A stretch of DNA of 31,879 nt from Bacteroidales bacterium. GTDB taxonomy: Bacteria > Bacteroidota > Bacteroidia > Bacteroidales > ML635J-15. Where the stretch lies: the NCBI GenBank assembly GCA_023228725.1, contig JALOAQ010000017.1, forward strand, positions 1 to 31,879. The letters are read 5' to 3'. Position 1 is the stretch's first letter, and each line of letters starts with the position of its first letter. The notes under the pieces were generated by a model that was not told where the DNA came from, ran no database searches, and worked only from the letters and a program-made list of their open reading frames with translations. This document shows, piece by piece, positions 1 through 7,728 of the stretch. Position numbers and translations under genes: made by a program.

Positions 1-1014
1 GGCCAAGTTTGTAATTGTCTCGCTTAAGCCTGTTAGTGGGTCGTTTACTTCTAAATTAGAAATAGTTACGTTACCATTATTTGTTACAGTGATTACATAA
101 TGCAACACATCGCCGATTACAGAATAAGTACTTTCATAAACTGTTTTGGTAATTAGTAGGGATGGATTTTGTGTTAATGGAGTTTCTGTTGGATCATCAG
201 GATCATTACCAGGTTTACCCGGATTTAATGGACCTGCACTTGCTGTCATTTCTATCCCTAAATCAATTTTTGCAGGGTCTGCATTAATCGCAAACATCAA
301 ACCCGTTGCTCTAAAACTACCTGTCCACTTAAATAGTTTATCACCACTATTTCCAGGGATTACCATTGGGGTAGTTGCAGCAAATAAAGCAGGACTATTC
401 TGATTATCATCGCTATTTCCCACACCATTGGCAAAAAATTGCATTGTAGAATTAGTAGCTGGGATTATAGCCGAAATTCCACCCCTAACATTAAAGACAT
501 TTACAAGCAAAGAATTGTCAGTGCTTGTGCTTAATGAAGGAATACTTAATTGAGAAACTGAAGCTTCGCCACTGTTTGCTTTACTATAAACAGTAATAGG
601 ATTAGCAATATCGTGTCCAGTAACTTTTACAGCCATAGCTTTCCAATTAGGAACATCGCCCTCCCAAGAACTTACGCTTGCCGTATAATCACTTGGTTCA
701 CTTGCACTAGCAATTTTATAAAAAACTGCAATCTCAGGGCGAGAATAACTTGTTGCATGTTGCTCAAAACCTAAAAGCGTAAAACCACTAGGTGTAGTAA
801 AACTACTTGTAGAAATTGAACGCGAACTCTTTTGATTCGCAAAAACCAAGATAATTAAATCATCTTCAGTCAAATCTTCAGGAGCTTCAACACTTAAATT
901 AGTGCCACTACCAAAATTAGTTTTCTGACCAGTAGTATGCCAAATTGGGGCTAAAGATTGTGCAGAAACGCTAAATGTAGTAAGAACAAATGCAAATAGA
1001 AAGAAAATTTGCAT
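1..1014 (-). CDS. Secreted surface protein with DUF11/DUF7507-type repeat (C-terminally cut by window edge)
   Basis: An open frame on the minus strand runs from an ATG at 1012-1014 to the window edge without a stop (338 codons visible). Residues 1-19 (MQIFFLFAFVLTTFSVSAQ) form a Sec signal peptide ending in a typical Bacteroidota SAQ cleavage site. Residues of about 20-245 look like an all-beta extracellular domain that I cannot name. A Pro/Gly/Asp-rich linker (GKPGNDPDDPTETP) follows, then the start of a DUF11/DUF7507-like repeat with the telltale TVTNNGNVTISNLEVNDPL. Such repeats usually occur in tandem in very large cell-surface proteins that end in a gliding-motility or T9SS C-terminal domain; that part would lie beyond the window. 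The role is probably adhesion or surface structure, by inference. The 85-residue plus-strand frame inside it is a shadow. Confidence 0.85.
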   Translation of the reverse strand, partial: MQIFFLFAFVLTTFSVSAQSLAPIWHTTGQKTNFGSGTNLSVEAPEDLTEDDLIILVFANQKSSRSISTSSFTTPSGFTLLGFEQHATSYSRPEIAVFYKIASASEPSDYTASVSSWEGDVPNWKAMAVKVTGHDIANPITVYSKANSGEASVSQLSIPSLSTSTDNSLLVNVFNVRGGISAIIPATNSTMQFFANGVGNSDDNQNSPALFAATTPMVIPGNSGDKLFKWTGSFRATGLMFAINADPAKIDLGIEMTASAGPLNPGKPGNDPDDPTETPLTQNPSLLITKTVYESTYSVIGDVLHYVITVTNNGNVTISNLEVNDPLTGLSETITNLA

Positions 1015-1320
1015 AAATCTTCCTTTAAAAAAATTAAACTTTGCAATCATATTTCGATAATTTTTAATTTAACAATTTTTAAAATCTTAAAGATAAACTT
1101 TAAAAATAATGTCTATTTTATTAAAGTGCAATAATACTATAAAAATGTGATTTAAAGTGTTCAGTTTTTTTAAAAAGTGTTTATTTTAAAGTTTTGAGAA
1201 CGAAAAAGCAGAGTTTAAAATTAAAAACAAAAATTGTGTTAAATATGTCTTTCAATCTCTCTTACATGTAATATTGCATTATTTATGTGAAATCTTTATT
1301 TTTGTCTAATCTTAATTGAT

Positions 1321-1350
1321 TTGATGTTGTAAAAATTAATTATAAGTTTG
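1321..1350 (+). promoter_or_regulatory. Candidate Bacteroidota promoter for the AraC-type array
   Basis: TTG at 1321-1323 is followed after 19 nt by TAAGTTTG at 1343-1350, matching the Bacteroidota -33/-7 pattern TTG-N19-TAnnTTTG. A second match lies just upstream (TTG at 1274-1276, N20, TATTTTTG at 1297-1304). Either would leave a leader of roughly 130-180 nt before the first regulator. Chance matches are not rare at this base composition. Confidence 0.45.
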
Positions 1351-1390
1351 TTCAAATTAATTTATTTGCAAAATCTTGGTTTTTGCAAAA

Positions 1391-1462
1391 ATGAGAAAAA
1401 ATAAAAAAACTTGCAAATTAATAATATTGTTTGTAGCTTTGTTTTTAATATTTATTGTTTAA
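1391..1462 (+). CDS. Possible 23-residue membrane peptide in the leader of the AraC array
   Basis: An ATG-to-TAA frame encodes MRKNKKTCKLIILFVALFLI plus three more residues (FIV): a basic N-terminus followed by one hydrophobic stretch long enough to span the membrane. It ends 25 nt before the first AraC-type gene and lies downstream of the best candidate promoter, so it would sit in that transcript's leader. It could be a leader peptide, a small membrane protein or chance, since short hydrophobic frames are frequent in AT-rich DNA. No ribosome binding site is obvious, as is usual for this phylum. Confidence 0.2.
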   Translation: MRKNKKTCKLIILFVALFLIFIV

Positions 1463-1487
1463 TAATTTATACAATTAATTGAAGTAA

Positions 1488-2447
1488 ATGCTTAAAAAAC
1501 TTGAAAAATATTCAATAAGTTTTAAAGAATTTTTAGTTTTTTTTATTATTGTTATTGGCATTGAAATATGTATAAGATTATTTTGGCATGGAACAATAAT
1601 TACAATATTATTCCCTTTTTTATTGATTTGTTTGTTATCAAAACTTAATAAAAATATTATTTGCCTCAGAAACTGCAGTATATTTTTAATAATTTTTATA
1701 GCTTTAACATTAGTCTTTATATTTTTAACTATTAGTGATTCAAAACAAAATGCTAATAATGCATTATATTTATATGGATTTAGCTATTTTATTACCAGTT
1801 ATGTTTTTTTGTCAAGAAAATTTTTAATATCAACAAACAAACAGTATTTAGGTGTTGAAAAGCAGGTTTATAATTCTATTGGTTTTATTACGCTTGTGAT
1901 TTTATTAAACTCAGGAATTGTTTTAATTTTTATTATTAAAGATATTATTTTAACAAAAAATGCTTTTCAGTATTTTGACTTAAATCTCCTTTTTACTGTT
2001 AATACCGTCTTATTAGTCCTCGTTTTCGTATTAGGAATTCAATTGCTTAATATCACGAAAAACATAAGACTAACAAATTTAGATAGTTTAGCAGAAATGA
2101 AAAGAATAAAGACTGCTATAGAAAGCAGTTTGTTAAATTCAAAAGATTATTTAAACCCCAATTTTAATCTGCAAATGTTATCTGAATTATGCAAAATTAA
2201 TTTACAAGATTTAAAATATTTTTTTGAAACTTATCTTGCAATGGGCTTTAACAGGTATATTGCAGAGTATAGAATTAATCATGCAATTTATTTACTCAAT
2301 CACAAATCTCAACATTATACCATAGAAGCAATTTCTCTAATATGCGGTTACAAAAGCAAAACCAGTTTTATAAAATATTTTAAACAAATTATTAATAAAA
2401 CTCCTTCAGATTATATTGCTTCTCTAAATAAAAACACATATTTATGA
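1488..2447 (+). CDS. Membrane-anchored AraC-family transcriptional regulator (first of three)
   Basis: This 319-residue protein has two parts. About six hydrophobic segments (roughly residues 14-32, 37-50, 63-82, 92-108, 130-152 and 165-188) form a membrane module. After a short linker, a C-terminal AraC-type double helix-turn-helix starts near residue 213. The DNA-binding part shows family landmarks: YLNPNFNLQMLSELC for the first HTH, FNRYIAEYRINHAIYLL for the connecting helix, and ISLICGYKSKTSFIKYFKQ with TPSDYI for the second. The architecture suggests a membrane sensor that binds DNA directly, but no ligand can be deduced. The stop overlaps the next start by four bases (ATGA), so the genes are probably translationally coupled. 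The membrane part does not show the GPLLxxY/HLxP pattern seen in its neighbour. Confidence 0.85.
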   Translation: MLKKLEKYSISFKEFLVFFIIVIGIEICIRLFWHGTIITILFPFLLICLLSKLNKNIICLRNCSIFLIIFIALTLVFIFLTISDSKQNANNALYLYGFSYFITSYVFLSRKFLISTNKQYLGVEKQVYNSIGFITLVILLNSGIVLIFIIKDIILTKNAFQYFDLNLLFTVNTVLLVLVFVLGIQLLNITKNIRLTNLDSLAEMKRIKTAIESSLLNSKDYLNPNFNLQMLSELCKINLQDLKYFFETYLAMGFNRYIAEYRINHAIYLLNHKSQHYTIEAISLICGYKSKTSFIKYFKQIINKTPSDYIASLNKNTYL

Positions 2448-3538
2448 TACTTAGTGTTAGAATAATAATGTTTTTAGCAATCTTAGTTGTCTTACATTTG
2501 TTTTATAATATTAATGAGTTAAAAAAACAAGACAAAATTTTAAAACTAATTATTTGGGTTTATACTATTCATATTTTTATTTTTATACCTATAAGTCTAA
2601 TATCTAATGGAAAATATTTATACATAGAAAATGCAGCACCTATCCCTTTAATTTATGGTCCTCTTTTGCTACTATATTATTTAACTTTACAGAAAAAAAG
2701 CATAGAATTTATTGGATTATTAATTCACTTAGTGCCAATAATTATTGCATTTGTTTTTTATGCTATATTTATTGGGAATTTCAATTTTAGAGAAGAATAT
2801 TTTGCTTTATATTTTAAAATAGATTTTTTACTTATAGCCTTTTCCTTTATTTTATATTCTATATATATATTGTTTTTAATGAAACCTAAAATTGAAATTG
2901 ATGAAATGTATTATTTTTGTTGGTTTCTGCTCATATCAGGTGTCGTAAACATTATAGTTGCTAATAATATGCCATTAGTAACAAATAATGAACATGCAGA
3001 AATCTTAAAATCCGGTGGCACACAATTGATTGTATATAGTTTTATGTCTTTTGGAATTGCATTATTATTTATTTATACTTTCAAAAGGTTTAAACATCAG
3101 GTATTAGTTGCTAACAATAAAATTTCAAACAAAATAATTATTAAAAACCGGAAAAATACAATTAAAAACAAAAATTTAGGCGAAAACACAGAATTAGTTA
3201 AAGTTAAACAGTTTTTTAATTCAAAATCTATCTGCAATTCATCTATAAATTTAAAGTCAGTTGCAAAAGATTTGAAAATTACTCAATCTCTGCTATCCAC
3301 ACTTATTCAACAAGAATACAAATTAAGCTTTTCAAAACTATTAAGTCAACAAAGAATAGACTATGCTTGTGCAATTTTATCAAACAAAAAACACAAAATA
3401 CAATCATACGAAAAACTTGCTCAAGAATGTGGCTTTTTGAGTATTAGTACATTCTACAGAAACTTTAAAGCAAGAAAAGGAATGTCGCCTAAAGAATATA
3501 GAAGTAAATTTAGTAATAACTTAAGTGAAATTGAATAA
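2444..3538 (+). CDS. Membrane-anchored AraC-family transcriptional regulator (second of three)
   Basis: This 364-residue protein has about seven predicted membrane segments in residues 1-215. They include YGPLLLLYYL and IHLVP, a pattern common in Bacteroidota seven-helix AraC proteins. A basic, Asn/Lys-rich linker follows, then a C-terminal AraC HTH from about residue 255. Landmarks are INLKSVAKDLKITQSLLSTL, LLSQQRIDYACAIL, ECGFLSISTFYRNFKARKG and MSPKEYR. The start overlaps the first regulator by four bases. The stop (3536-3538) lies one base before the probable ATG of the third. It was probably transcribed with both neighbours. The sensed signal and target genes are unknown. Confidence 0.87.
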   Translation: MILSVRIIMFLAILVVLHLFYNINELKKQDKILKLIIWVYTIHIFIFIPISLISNGKYLYIENAAPIPLIYGPLLLLYYLTLQKKSIEFIGLLIHLVPIIIAFVFYAIFIGNFNFREEYFALYFKIDFLLIAFSFILYSIYILFLMKPKIEIDEMYYFCWFLLISGVVNIIVANNMPLVTNNEHAEILKSGGTQLIVYSFMSFGIALLFIYTFKRFKHQVLVANNKISNKIIIKNRKNTIKNKNLGENTELVKVKQFFNSKSICNSSINLKSVAKDLKITQSLLSTLIQQEYKLSFSKLLSQQRIDYACAILSNKKHKIQSYEKLAQECGFLSISTFYRNFKARKGMSPKEYRSKFSNNLSEIE

Positions 3539-3539
3539 A

Positions 3540-4648
3540 ATGAATTTAAAAATCTTATTAGTATTCATACCAATATTTACTTCTTTAACAGTATTGTTTT
3601 TTTATAGTTTTTTAAATTCTAAAAAGCAACATGCAAATAGATTTATACCTTATATTTCATTGCTATATATAATAGATGCTCTCTATTATTTCGTTTTGTC
3701 TTTTTTATTTGAATTTAGTCAGGAAATTACAGATATTAAAATGCCTCCTTTTTCTATTGCAGGAATGAGTTTGGTTTTCTTTTTTGCAAACGAATTAATA
3801 AGTAATAAAAAACTGAAAAACAAAATTGTTTTACTCCATTTAATACCAAGTTTTATTTTCACAATACTGTTTTTTGTGAATTTTTTAGATATGACTTCCT
3901 TAAAAATCAATGTAAACCTGCATAATGTTATTAGAAATTTATCTGCTTTTGCAATGGCATTTATGTATTTTATATTGTTATTTAGAAAAAGGAATAAAAT
4001 ACAGATAAAAAAGCATCAATACATAAAATTTATTCATATTGTGTTGATATTATTTCAAACGCTTTGGATATATTTTATTTTTTGGTTTGTTGTTTCATAT
4101 AAATTAAATAATATAAATATAATCTCAACACAAATGCTTGTGAAATCTTTAGAAATAATTATGACTGTAGTTTTATATTTTTATGTATTTAAAGTATATA
4201 AATTTGAATTATATTTAGAAAAGCAGAAAGAAAATACAAAATTACTAATATCAGAAAATATTGAAAATTCTGAAAACAAAATTATAGAGCAAAACGAAAC
4301 AATACATTTTCAAGTTTCTGAAACAAATCATGCAAAGCAAATATTAGAGTATTTTAATAAAAATAAAAATGAATATTTAAAACCGGAATTTAATTTAAAA
4401 AAATTAGAAGAAGCTACAAAAATACCTAGTAATGAATTAAGAATTGCTTTTTCAACAGAACTAAACTCTGGTTTTTATCAATTTTTAAACCAAAAGCGAA
4501 TACAACATGCTTGTAAACTTTTACAAAAAACTGGAACCATTACAGAAATTTCAAAAATTGTGGATATAAATCTAGAACTTCATTTTATAAAAATTTTGAA
4601 TTAGTAATGGGAATAAGTGTAAGTGAATGGAGAAAGCAAAACTCTTAA
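3540..4648 (+). pseudogene. Third membrane-anchored AraC-family regulator, with a -1 frameshift in its DNA-binding domain
   Basis: The uninterrupted frame ends at 4604 (354 residues from the ATG at 3540; a GTG at 3525 is a less likely start because it overlaps the previous gene). It has about seven membrane segments, including LLHLIPS, then a C-terminal HTH. The frame reads normally to EISKIV and then turns to nonsense (DINLELHFIKILN, stop). From 4562 the neighbouring frame reads GYKSRTSFYKNFELVMGIS and VSEWRKQNS with a stop at 4646-4648. This is exactly the missing second HTH helix and the standard AraC ending. Adding one base near 4560-4563 (GTGG, probably once GTGGG) restores the full domain. 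The loss is therefore a recent single-base deletion, a sequencing error or, less likely, programmed frameshifting. The truncated product would lack the second DNA-contacting helix. Confidence 0.85.
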
Positions 4649-4657
4649 AATATTAAT

Positions 4658-5275
4658 TCACTGTTTAAGTATTTCTCGTCCAAATACTAAACTGTGATTA
4701 TTTAAAATTTTTCCCTGAAATAAAAAATTTCGCTTTTTGTTTGAGCTGATTAATTCTGCTTTAATATTTTCAATATCTGTAAAAGGCAGAACATTAATTT
4801 GAGTTTTAAATTCCAAGCCTTTAATGTTAGCTAGTTTATACACAGATTCTTTAACATTCCACAATAAATTTAATTTTATTAGTTCATTGTTTGCAAAGTT
4901 TAGTTCATTTTCGGAAAAAGCTCTTTTTGAGATACGTTTTATTCTTTCGCCAATTTCTTCAATATCTATAGTAATCTCAAAATCTAAATTCCAAACAAAA
5001 GCCACCAAGCTATCGGAGTGAGAAATACTAATAAATCCATTTTCAACTAAAGGTTTTCGGTTTTTGTATGTAATGCTTAAATTTAAACCACAATCTTTTA
5101 TTAAAGCACGGGTGTTTAAAATTTCTAAACGCCTTGATAAAGAGCCTGATTGCATTAATAACATATTATCAACGTCTGTTAAATCGCAATAAGAGTATAA
5201 ATATTTTATATCTTTTGAAATTTCTCTAATGCCCGAAACAGCTTTACCTGGTACAAAATTTTTTAATTCAAACAT
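4658..5275 (-). CDS. 4'-phosphopantetheinyl transferase superfamily protein
   Basis: The product (205 residues from the ATG at 5273-5275) would move the 4'-phosphopantetheine arm of CoA to a serine of a carrier protein. Family motifs are present in order: ISISHS (82-87) for CoA binding, the Mg-binding DIE (104-106, in IDIEEI), and WNVKESVYKL (139-148) with the catalytic W..KES..K pattern. The Gly usually before DIE is replaced by Ile. A longer frame starts at 5311, but it overlaps gldD by 35 bases. The chosen ATG follows the gldD stop by one base (TAAAATG), implying coupling. It is the last gene of the ssb-gldE-gldD group, an arrangement I recall from other gliding Bacteroidota. Its carrier-protein target cannot be told from the window. 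Confidence 0.85.
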   Translation of the reverse strand: MFELKNFVPGKAVSGIREISKDIKYLYSYCDLTDVDNMLLMQSGSLSRRLEILNTRALIKDCGLNLSITYKNRKPLVENGFISISHSDSLVAFVWNLDFEITIDIEEIGERIKRISKRAFSENELNFANNELIKLNLLWNVKESVYKLANIKGLEFKTQINVLPFTDIENIKAELISSNKKRNFLFQGKILNNHSLVFGREILKQ

Positions 5276-5276
5276 T

Positions 5277-5846
5277 TTATTTCCAACTAAAACTTTCCAT
5301 AAAATGTTCAATATCTTCTCTAATAAACTGAATTACTGGAGCTAATGAATCTTTATTTGGACTTACATCAAAATATAAAGAACCACGTAAAAAATGATTA
5401 GTGCTATCGGTTAAATAAAATTGAAGAGATGAAGCTGTGTTACCTTTTATATGATAAAGCGTACCATAAACTTTGTCGTCTTGGTTTACAAATCCTATGT
5501 CTTCAATTGCATCAGCTTTAACCACGTGCTTGTAAACAAACTCGTGTTGGTCATCTAAATATTCTCTTAAATTATTTTTTAAAACCTTATAAGTCATATA
5601 AATTGTAGCTTTATTTTCTGGGAAAAATATATCCATCCAACAATTCTCTTCTTTATTTTTAATTAAAAAGGCATAAACAGGAATTTCAAATTTAAAAGGG
5701 CAGTCTTCATCATATTGTTTATATGATTTTTCAGGAAAATCTATTCTAAAATATGCTTTAGGCTTAGGAACTGGGTTTTTATCTTTGCATGAAGAAAAAA
5801 CAAGAATAAATACTATGAACAAAACAAAAAATTTATTGATTTTCAT
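5277..5846 (-). CDS. gldD: Gliding motility lipoprotein GldD
   Basis: From the ATG at 5844-5846 the protein has 189 residues. A lipoprotein signal (MKINKFFVLFIVFILVFSSC) puts the acylated Cys at residue 20. The mature start PVPKPKAYFRIDFPEKSY is the recognisable GldD opening. GldD is an envelope lipoprotein needed for gliding in Flavobacterium johnsoniae and occurs widely in species with the type IX secretion system. Its biochemical role is unsettled. The start lies 14 bases inside the end of gldE. An upstream in-frame start at 5918 would add 24 residues inside gldE and spoil the signal peptide, so I reject it. T9SS cargo elsewhere in the window (22557-27962) fits a T9SS-positive genome. Confidence 0.93.
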   Translation of the reverse strand: MKINKFFVLFIVFILVFSSCKDKNPVPKPKAYFRIDFPEKSYKQYDEDCPFKFEIPVYAFLIKNKEENCWMDIFFPENKATIYMTYKVLKNNLREYLDDQHEFVYKHVVKADAIEDIGFVNQDDKVYGTLYHIKGNTASSLQFYLTDSTNHFLRGSLYFDVSPNKDSLAPVIQFIREDIEHFMESFSWK

Positions 5847-7167
5847 TAGGAAGTTTAGTTTTAATTTTAATAATTTTTCTTTTATCTGATTCAATAATTG
5901 TAAATAAAAAACCTGCAATTTCTAAGACTTTATTTTGCTTAGGAATTTCTCCGTTTACTTCTAAAATTAATCCTGCCAAACTATCAGAGTCGCCTTTAAT
6001 TTCATTAAATACAGAATAATCTACATCCACAATTTTGCAAAAATCCACTAAACTGATTTTAGCATCAAACTCAAAAGTTTTCTCATCTAATTTTACAAAT
6101 AAAGTTTCCTCATCTTCGTCAGATTCATCGTTAATTTCGCCAACAAACTCTTCTAATACATCTTCTAAAGTTGCTAATCCACTCACTCCACCATATTCGT
6201 CAACTACTATTGCAATATGAAGTTTTTTGTCTTGAAAATCTTTTAATAAATCATTAATGTTTTTTGATTCAGGAACTATAAAATGTGTTCTTATAAGTTT
6301 TTGCCACTTAAAGTCATCTTTGTTTTGTAAATAAATATAAGGTAAAACATCTTTAATGTAAAGCACTCCTTTAATATTATCTAAATTTTCTACATAAACA
6401 GGTATTCTTGAAAAGCCAGAGATTACGATTTTTTCTATCACCTCAGGAAATGTTAAACTAAAATTTAGAGCAAAAACATCAACGCGAGAAGTCATAATTT
6501 CTTTCACACTTAAATTTGCTGAATTAACTATACCTTCAAGCATTTCTTTATCATTTTTTAAATCTTCTGAAGCTAATTCAATAACATGTGAAAGCTCTTC
6601 AAGACTAATTTTGCTTTTATGTATTTTTTGGAATCTTTTATTTATAATATTTGTGGATTTTATCAAAATATAATTTATAGGGTGAAATACAATACTTAAA
6701 AAAGATATTGGCAAACTCATTGTTTTGGCTGTTTTAGCAGGAGATTTTGCTGCAAAAATTTTAGGCATAATTTCGCCAAACAATAAGATTAAAAATGTAA
6801 CTAATACTAACTGCAACAAAATATATACAATTTGATTTCCTTCTATTCCAGAAAATAAATATTTTGTTAAATAAGTAGAAATAATAACAATTGCAATGTT
6901 TACAAAATTATTGGCAATAAGTATTGTTGATAACAACCAATTTGGCTTTTCTAATTGTTGTGTTATTCTTTTAAATGCTTTATTAGAAGTTTTCTTTAAT
7001 TTATTCAAATCTTTTGCTGATAAACTAAAAAAAGCTACTTCGCTTGCAGAAATCATTCCTGAGCAAAACAATAAAAATATAATTACTAGAATTTCTGTTA
7101 TAAGAAATTTCGTACTAAAAGTTGTACTAAGTAAAATAGTAGAACTTATAAAAGGTTCAGGGTCCAA
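5833..7167 (-). CDS. gldE: Gliding motility-associated protein GldE (CNNM/CBS/CorC-type membrane protein)
   Basis: This 444-residue protein has the HlyC/CorC layout. The N-terminal CNNM (DUF21) membrane domain covers roughly residues 20-200 and includes SASEVAFFSLSAKDLNKL. A CBS-domain pair covers about 210-330 (IMTSRVDVFAL, GFSRIPVYVENLDNI, VVDEYGGVSGLATLEDVLEE). A C-terminal transporter-associated domain covers about 355-440 (DSLAGLILEVNGEIP). The family includes Mg/Co efflux-related proteins. GldE is its gliding-linked member and can affect GldD function in Flavobacterium. It sits between ssb (14 nt upstream) and gldD (overlapping by 14 bases), so the three form one transcription unit. Start MDPEPF is typical for GldE. 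Confidence 0.92.
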   Translation of the reverse strand: MDPEPFISSTILLSTTFSTKFLITEILVIIFLLFCSGMISASEVAFFSLSAKDLNKLKKTSNKAFKRITQQLEKPNWLLSTILIANNFVNIAIVIISTYLTKYLFSGIEGNQIVYILLQLVLVTFLILLFGEIMPKIFAAKSPAKTAKTMSLPISFLSIVFHPINYILIKSTNIINKRFQKIHKSKISLEELSHVIELASEDLKNDKEMLEGIVNSANLSVKEIMTSRVDVFALNFSLTFPEVIEKIVISGFSRIPVYVENLDNIKGVLYIKDVLPYIYLQNKDDFKWQKLIRTHFIVPESKNINDLLKDFQDKKLHIAIVVDEYGGVSGLATLEDVLEEFVGEINDESDEDEETLFVKLDEKTFEFDAKISLVDFCKIVDVDYSVFNEIKGDSDSLAGLILEVNGEIPKQNKVLEIAGFLFTIIESDKRKIIKIKTKLPNENQ

Positions 7168-7181
7168 AACTTTAAAATTAA

Positions 7182-7667
7182 TTAAAATGGTATATCTTCA
7201 TCGTCTGTTTTGTTTTCAAATTCGCCATCAACAAAATCCTCATCCTTATTAGCAAGGTCTTGAGTTTCTTGTTTTTCTGTGTTGTCTAAGTCATTTTCTG
7301 TATTTTGGGCTTTTGTATTTTGGTTATAATCTCGGGTATCTCGTCTTTCTAAAACTCTAATAATATCAACAACTATTTCTGTAACATAGCGAGCGGTTCC
7401 ATCTTGAGATTCCCATCTTCTTGTTTGAAGTTTTCCTTCTATATAAACCAACATACCCTTATTTAAATAATTTTCGATAAACTTAGCAGTTCCACGCCAA
7501 GCAACAATATTGTGCCACTCTGTGTTTTCTACTTTATTGCCTGCTTTGTCTTTATAATATTCGCTAGTTGCTAAAGAAAACTTAGCTACCGGTAAATCAG
7601 GCTGAATATAATTTACTTCTGGATTTTTGCCTAAACGGCCAATTAACATTACTTTGTTTAAATACAT
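7182..7667 (-). CDS. ssb: Single-stranded DNA-binding protein
   Basis: The 161-residue protein coats single-stranded DNA in replication, repair and recombination. The OB fold occupies about residues 1-107: MYLNKVMLIGRLGKNPEV, the WHNIVAWRGTAKF segment, and GKLQTRRWESQDGTARYVTE. A disordered acidic Asn/Gln/Asp-rich linker follows, then the partner-binding acidic tip DDEDIPF. The ATG at 7665-7667 is preferred over a TTG three codons upstream because it gives the standard N-terminus. The gene heads the ssb-gldE-gldD-PPTase unit, about 15 nt downstream of a transcription start predicted from the promoter at 7688-7718. Confidence 0.96.
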   Translation of the reverse strand: MYLNKVMLIGRLGKNPEVNYIQPDLPVAKFSLATSEYYKDKAGNKVENTEWHNIVAWRGTAKFIENYLNKGMLVYIEGKLQTRRWESQDGTARYVTEIVVDIIRVLERRDTRDYNQNTKAQNTENDLDNTEKQETQDLANKDEDFVDGEFENKTDDEDIPF

Positions 7668-7687
7668 AGTTCTCAATTTATTTTTTA

Positions 7688-7718
7688 CAAAAATATTATT
7701 TTTTTACATTTTTACAAA
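7688..7718 (-). promoter_or_regulatory. Promoter of the ssb-gldE-gldD-PPTase unit
   Basis: Read on the minus strand, TTTG (complement of 7715-7718) is followed after exactly 19 nt by TATTTTTG (complement of 7688-7695), a full match to the Bacteroidota -33/-7 consensus. It lies in the 61-bp gap between the DUF4837 gene and ssb, giving a short leader of about 15 nt. Confidence 0.65.
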
Positions 7719-7728
7719 ATATGATTAA

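Larger units (their letters stand above)
1015..1487. other. AT-rich intergenic region between divergent genes
   Basis: This 473-bp gap separates the minus-strand surface protein from the plus-strand AraC array. It holds two candidate plus-strand promoters (1274-1304 and 1321-1350) and one possible very short ORF (1391-1462). I found no convincing minus-strand promoter of the CAAAnnTA form for the gene at 1014, and no stable RNA-like structure. Confidence 0.6.

Noticed and set aside
146..403. 85-codon plus-strand ORF near the window start
   Set aside because: It lies wholly inside the minus-strand surface-protein gene, whose frame is open from 1014 to the edge with a clear signal peptide. The plus-strand translation has no recognisable features.
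3525..3539. GTG start for the third AraC-type gene
   Set aside because: It would overlap the previous gene by 14 bases and adds only five residues. The ATG at 3540, right after the previous stop, is more natural.
5276..5311. Longer N-terminus for the PPTase
   Set aside because: The extra 12 codons lie inside gldD and carry no family sequence. The ATG at 5275 is one base after the gldD stop.
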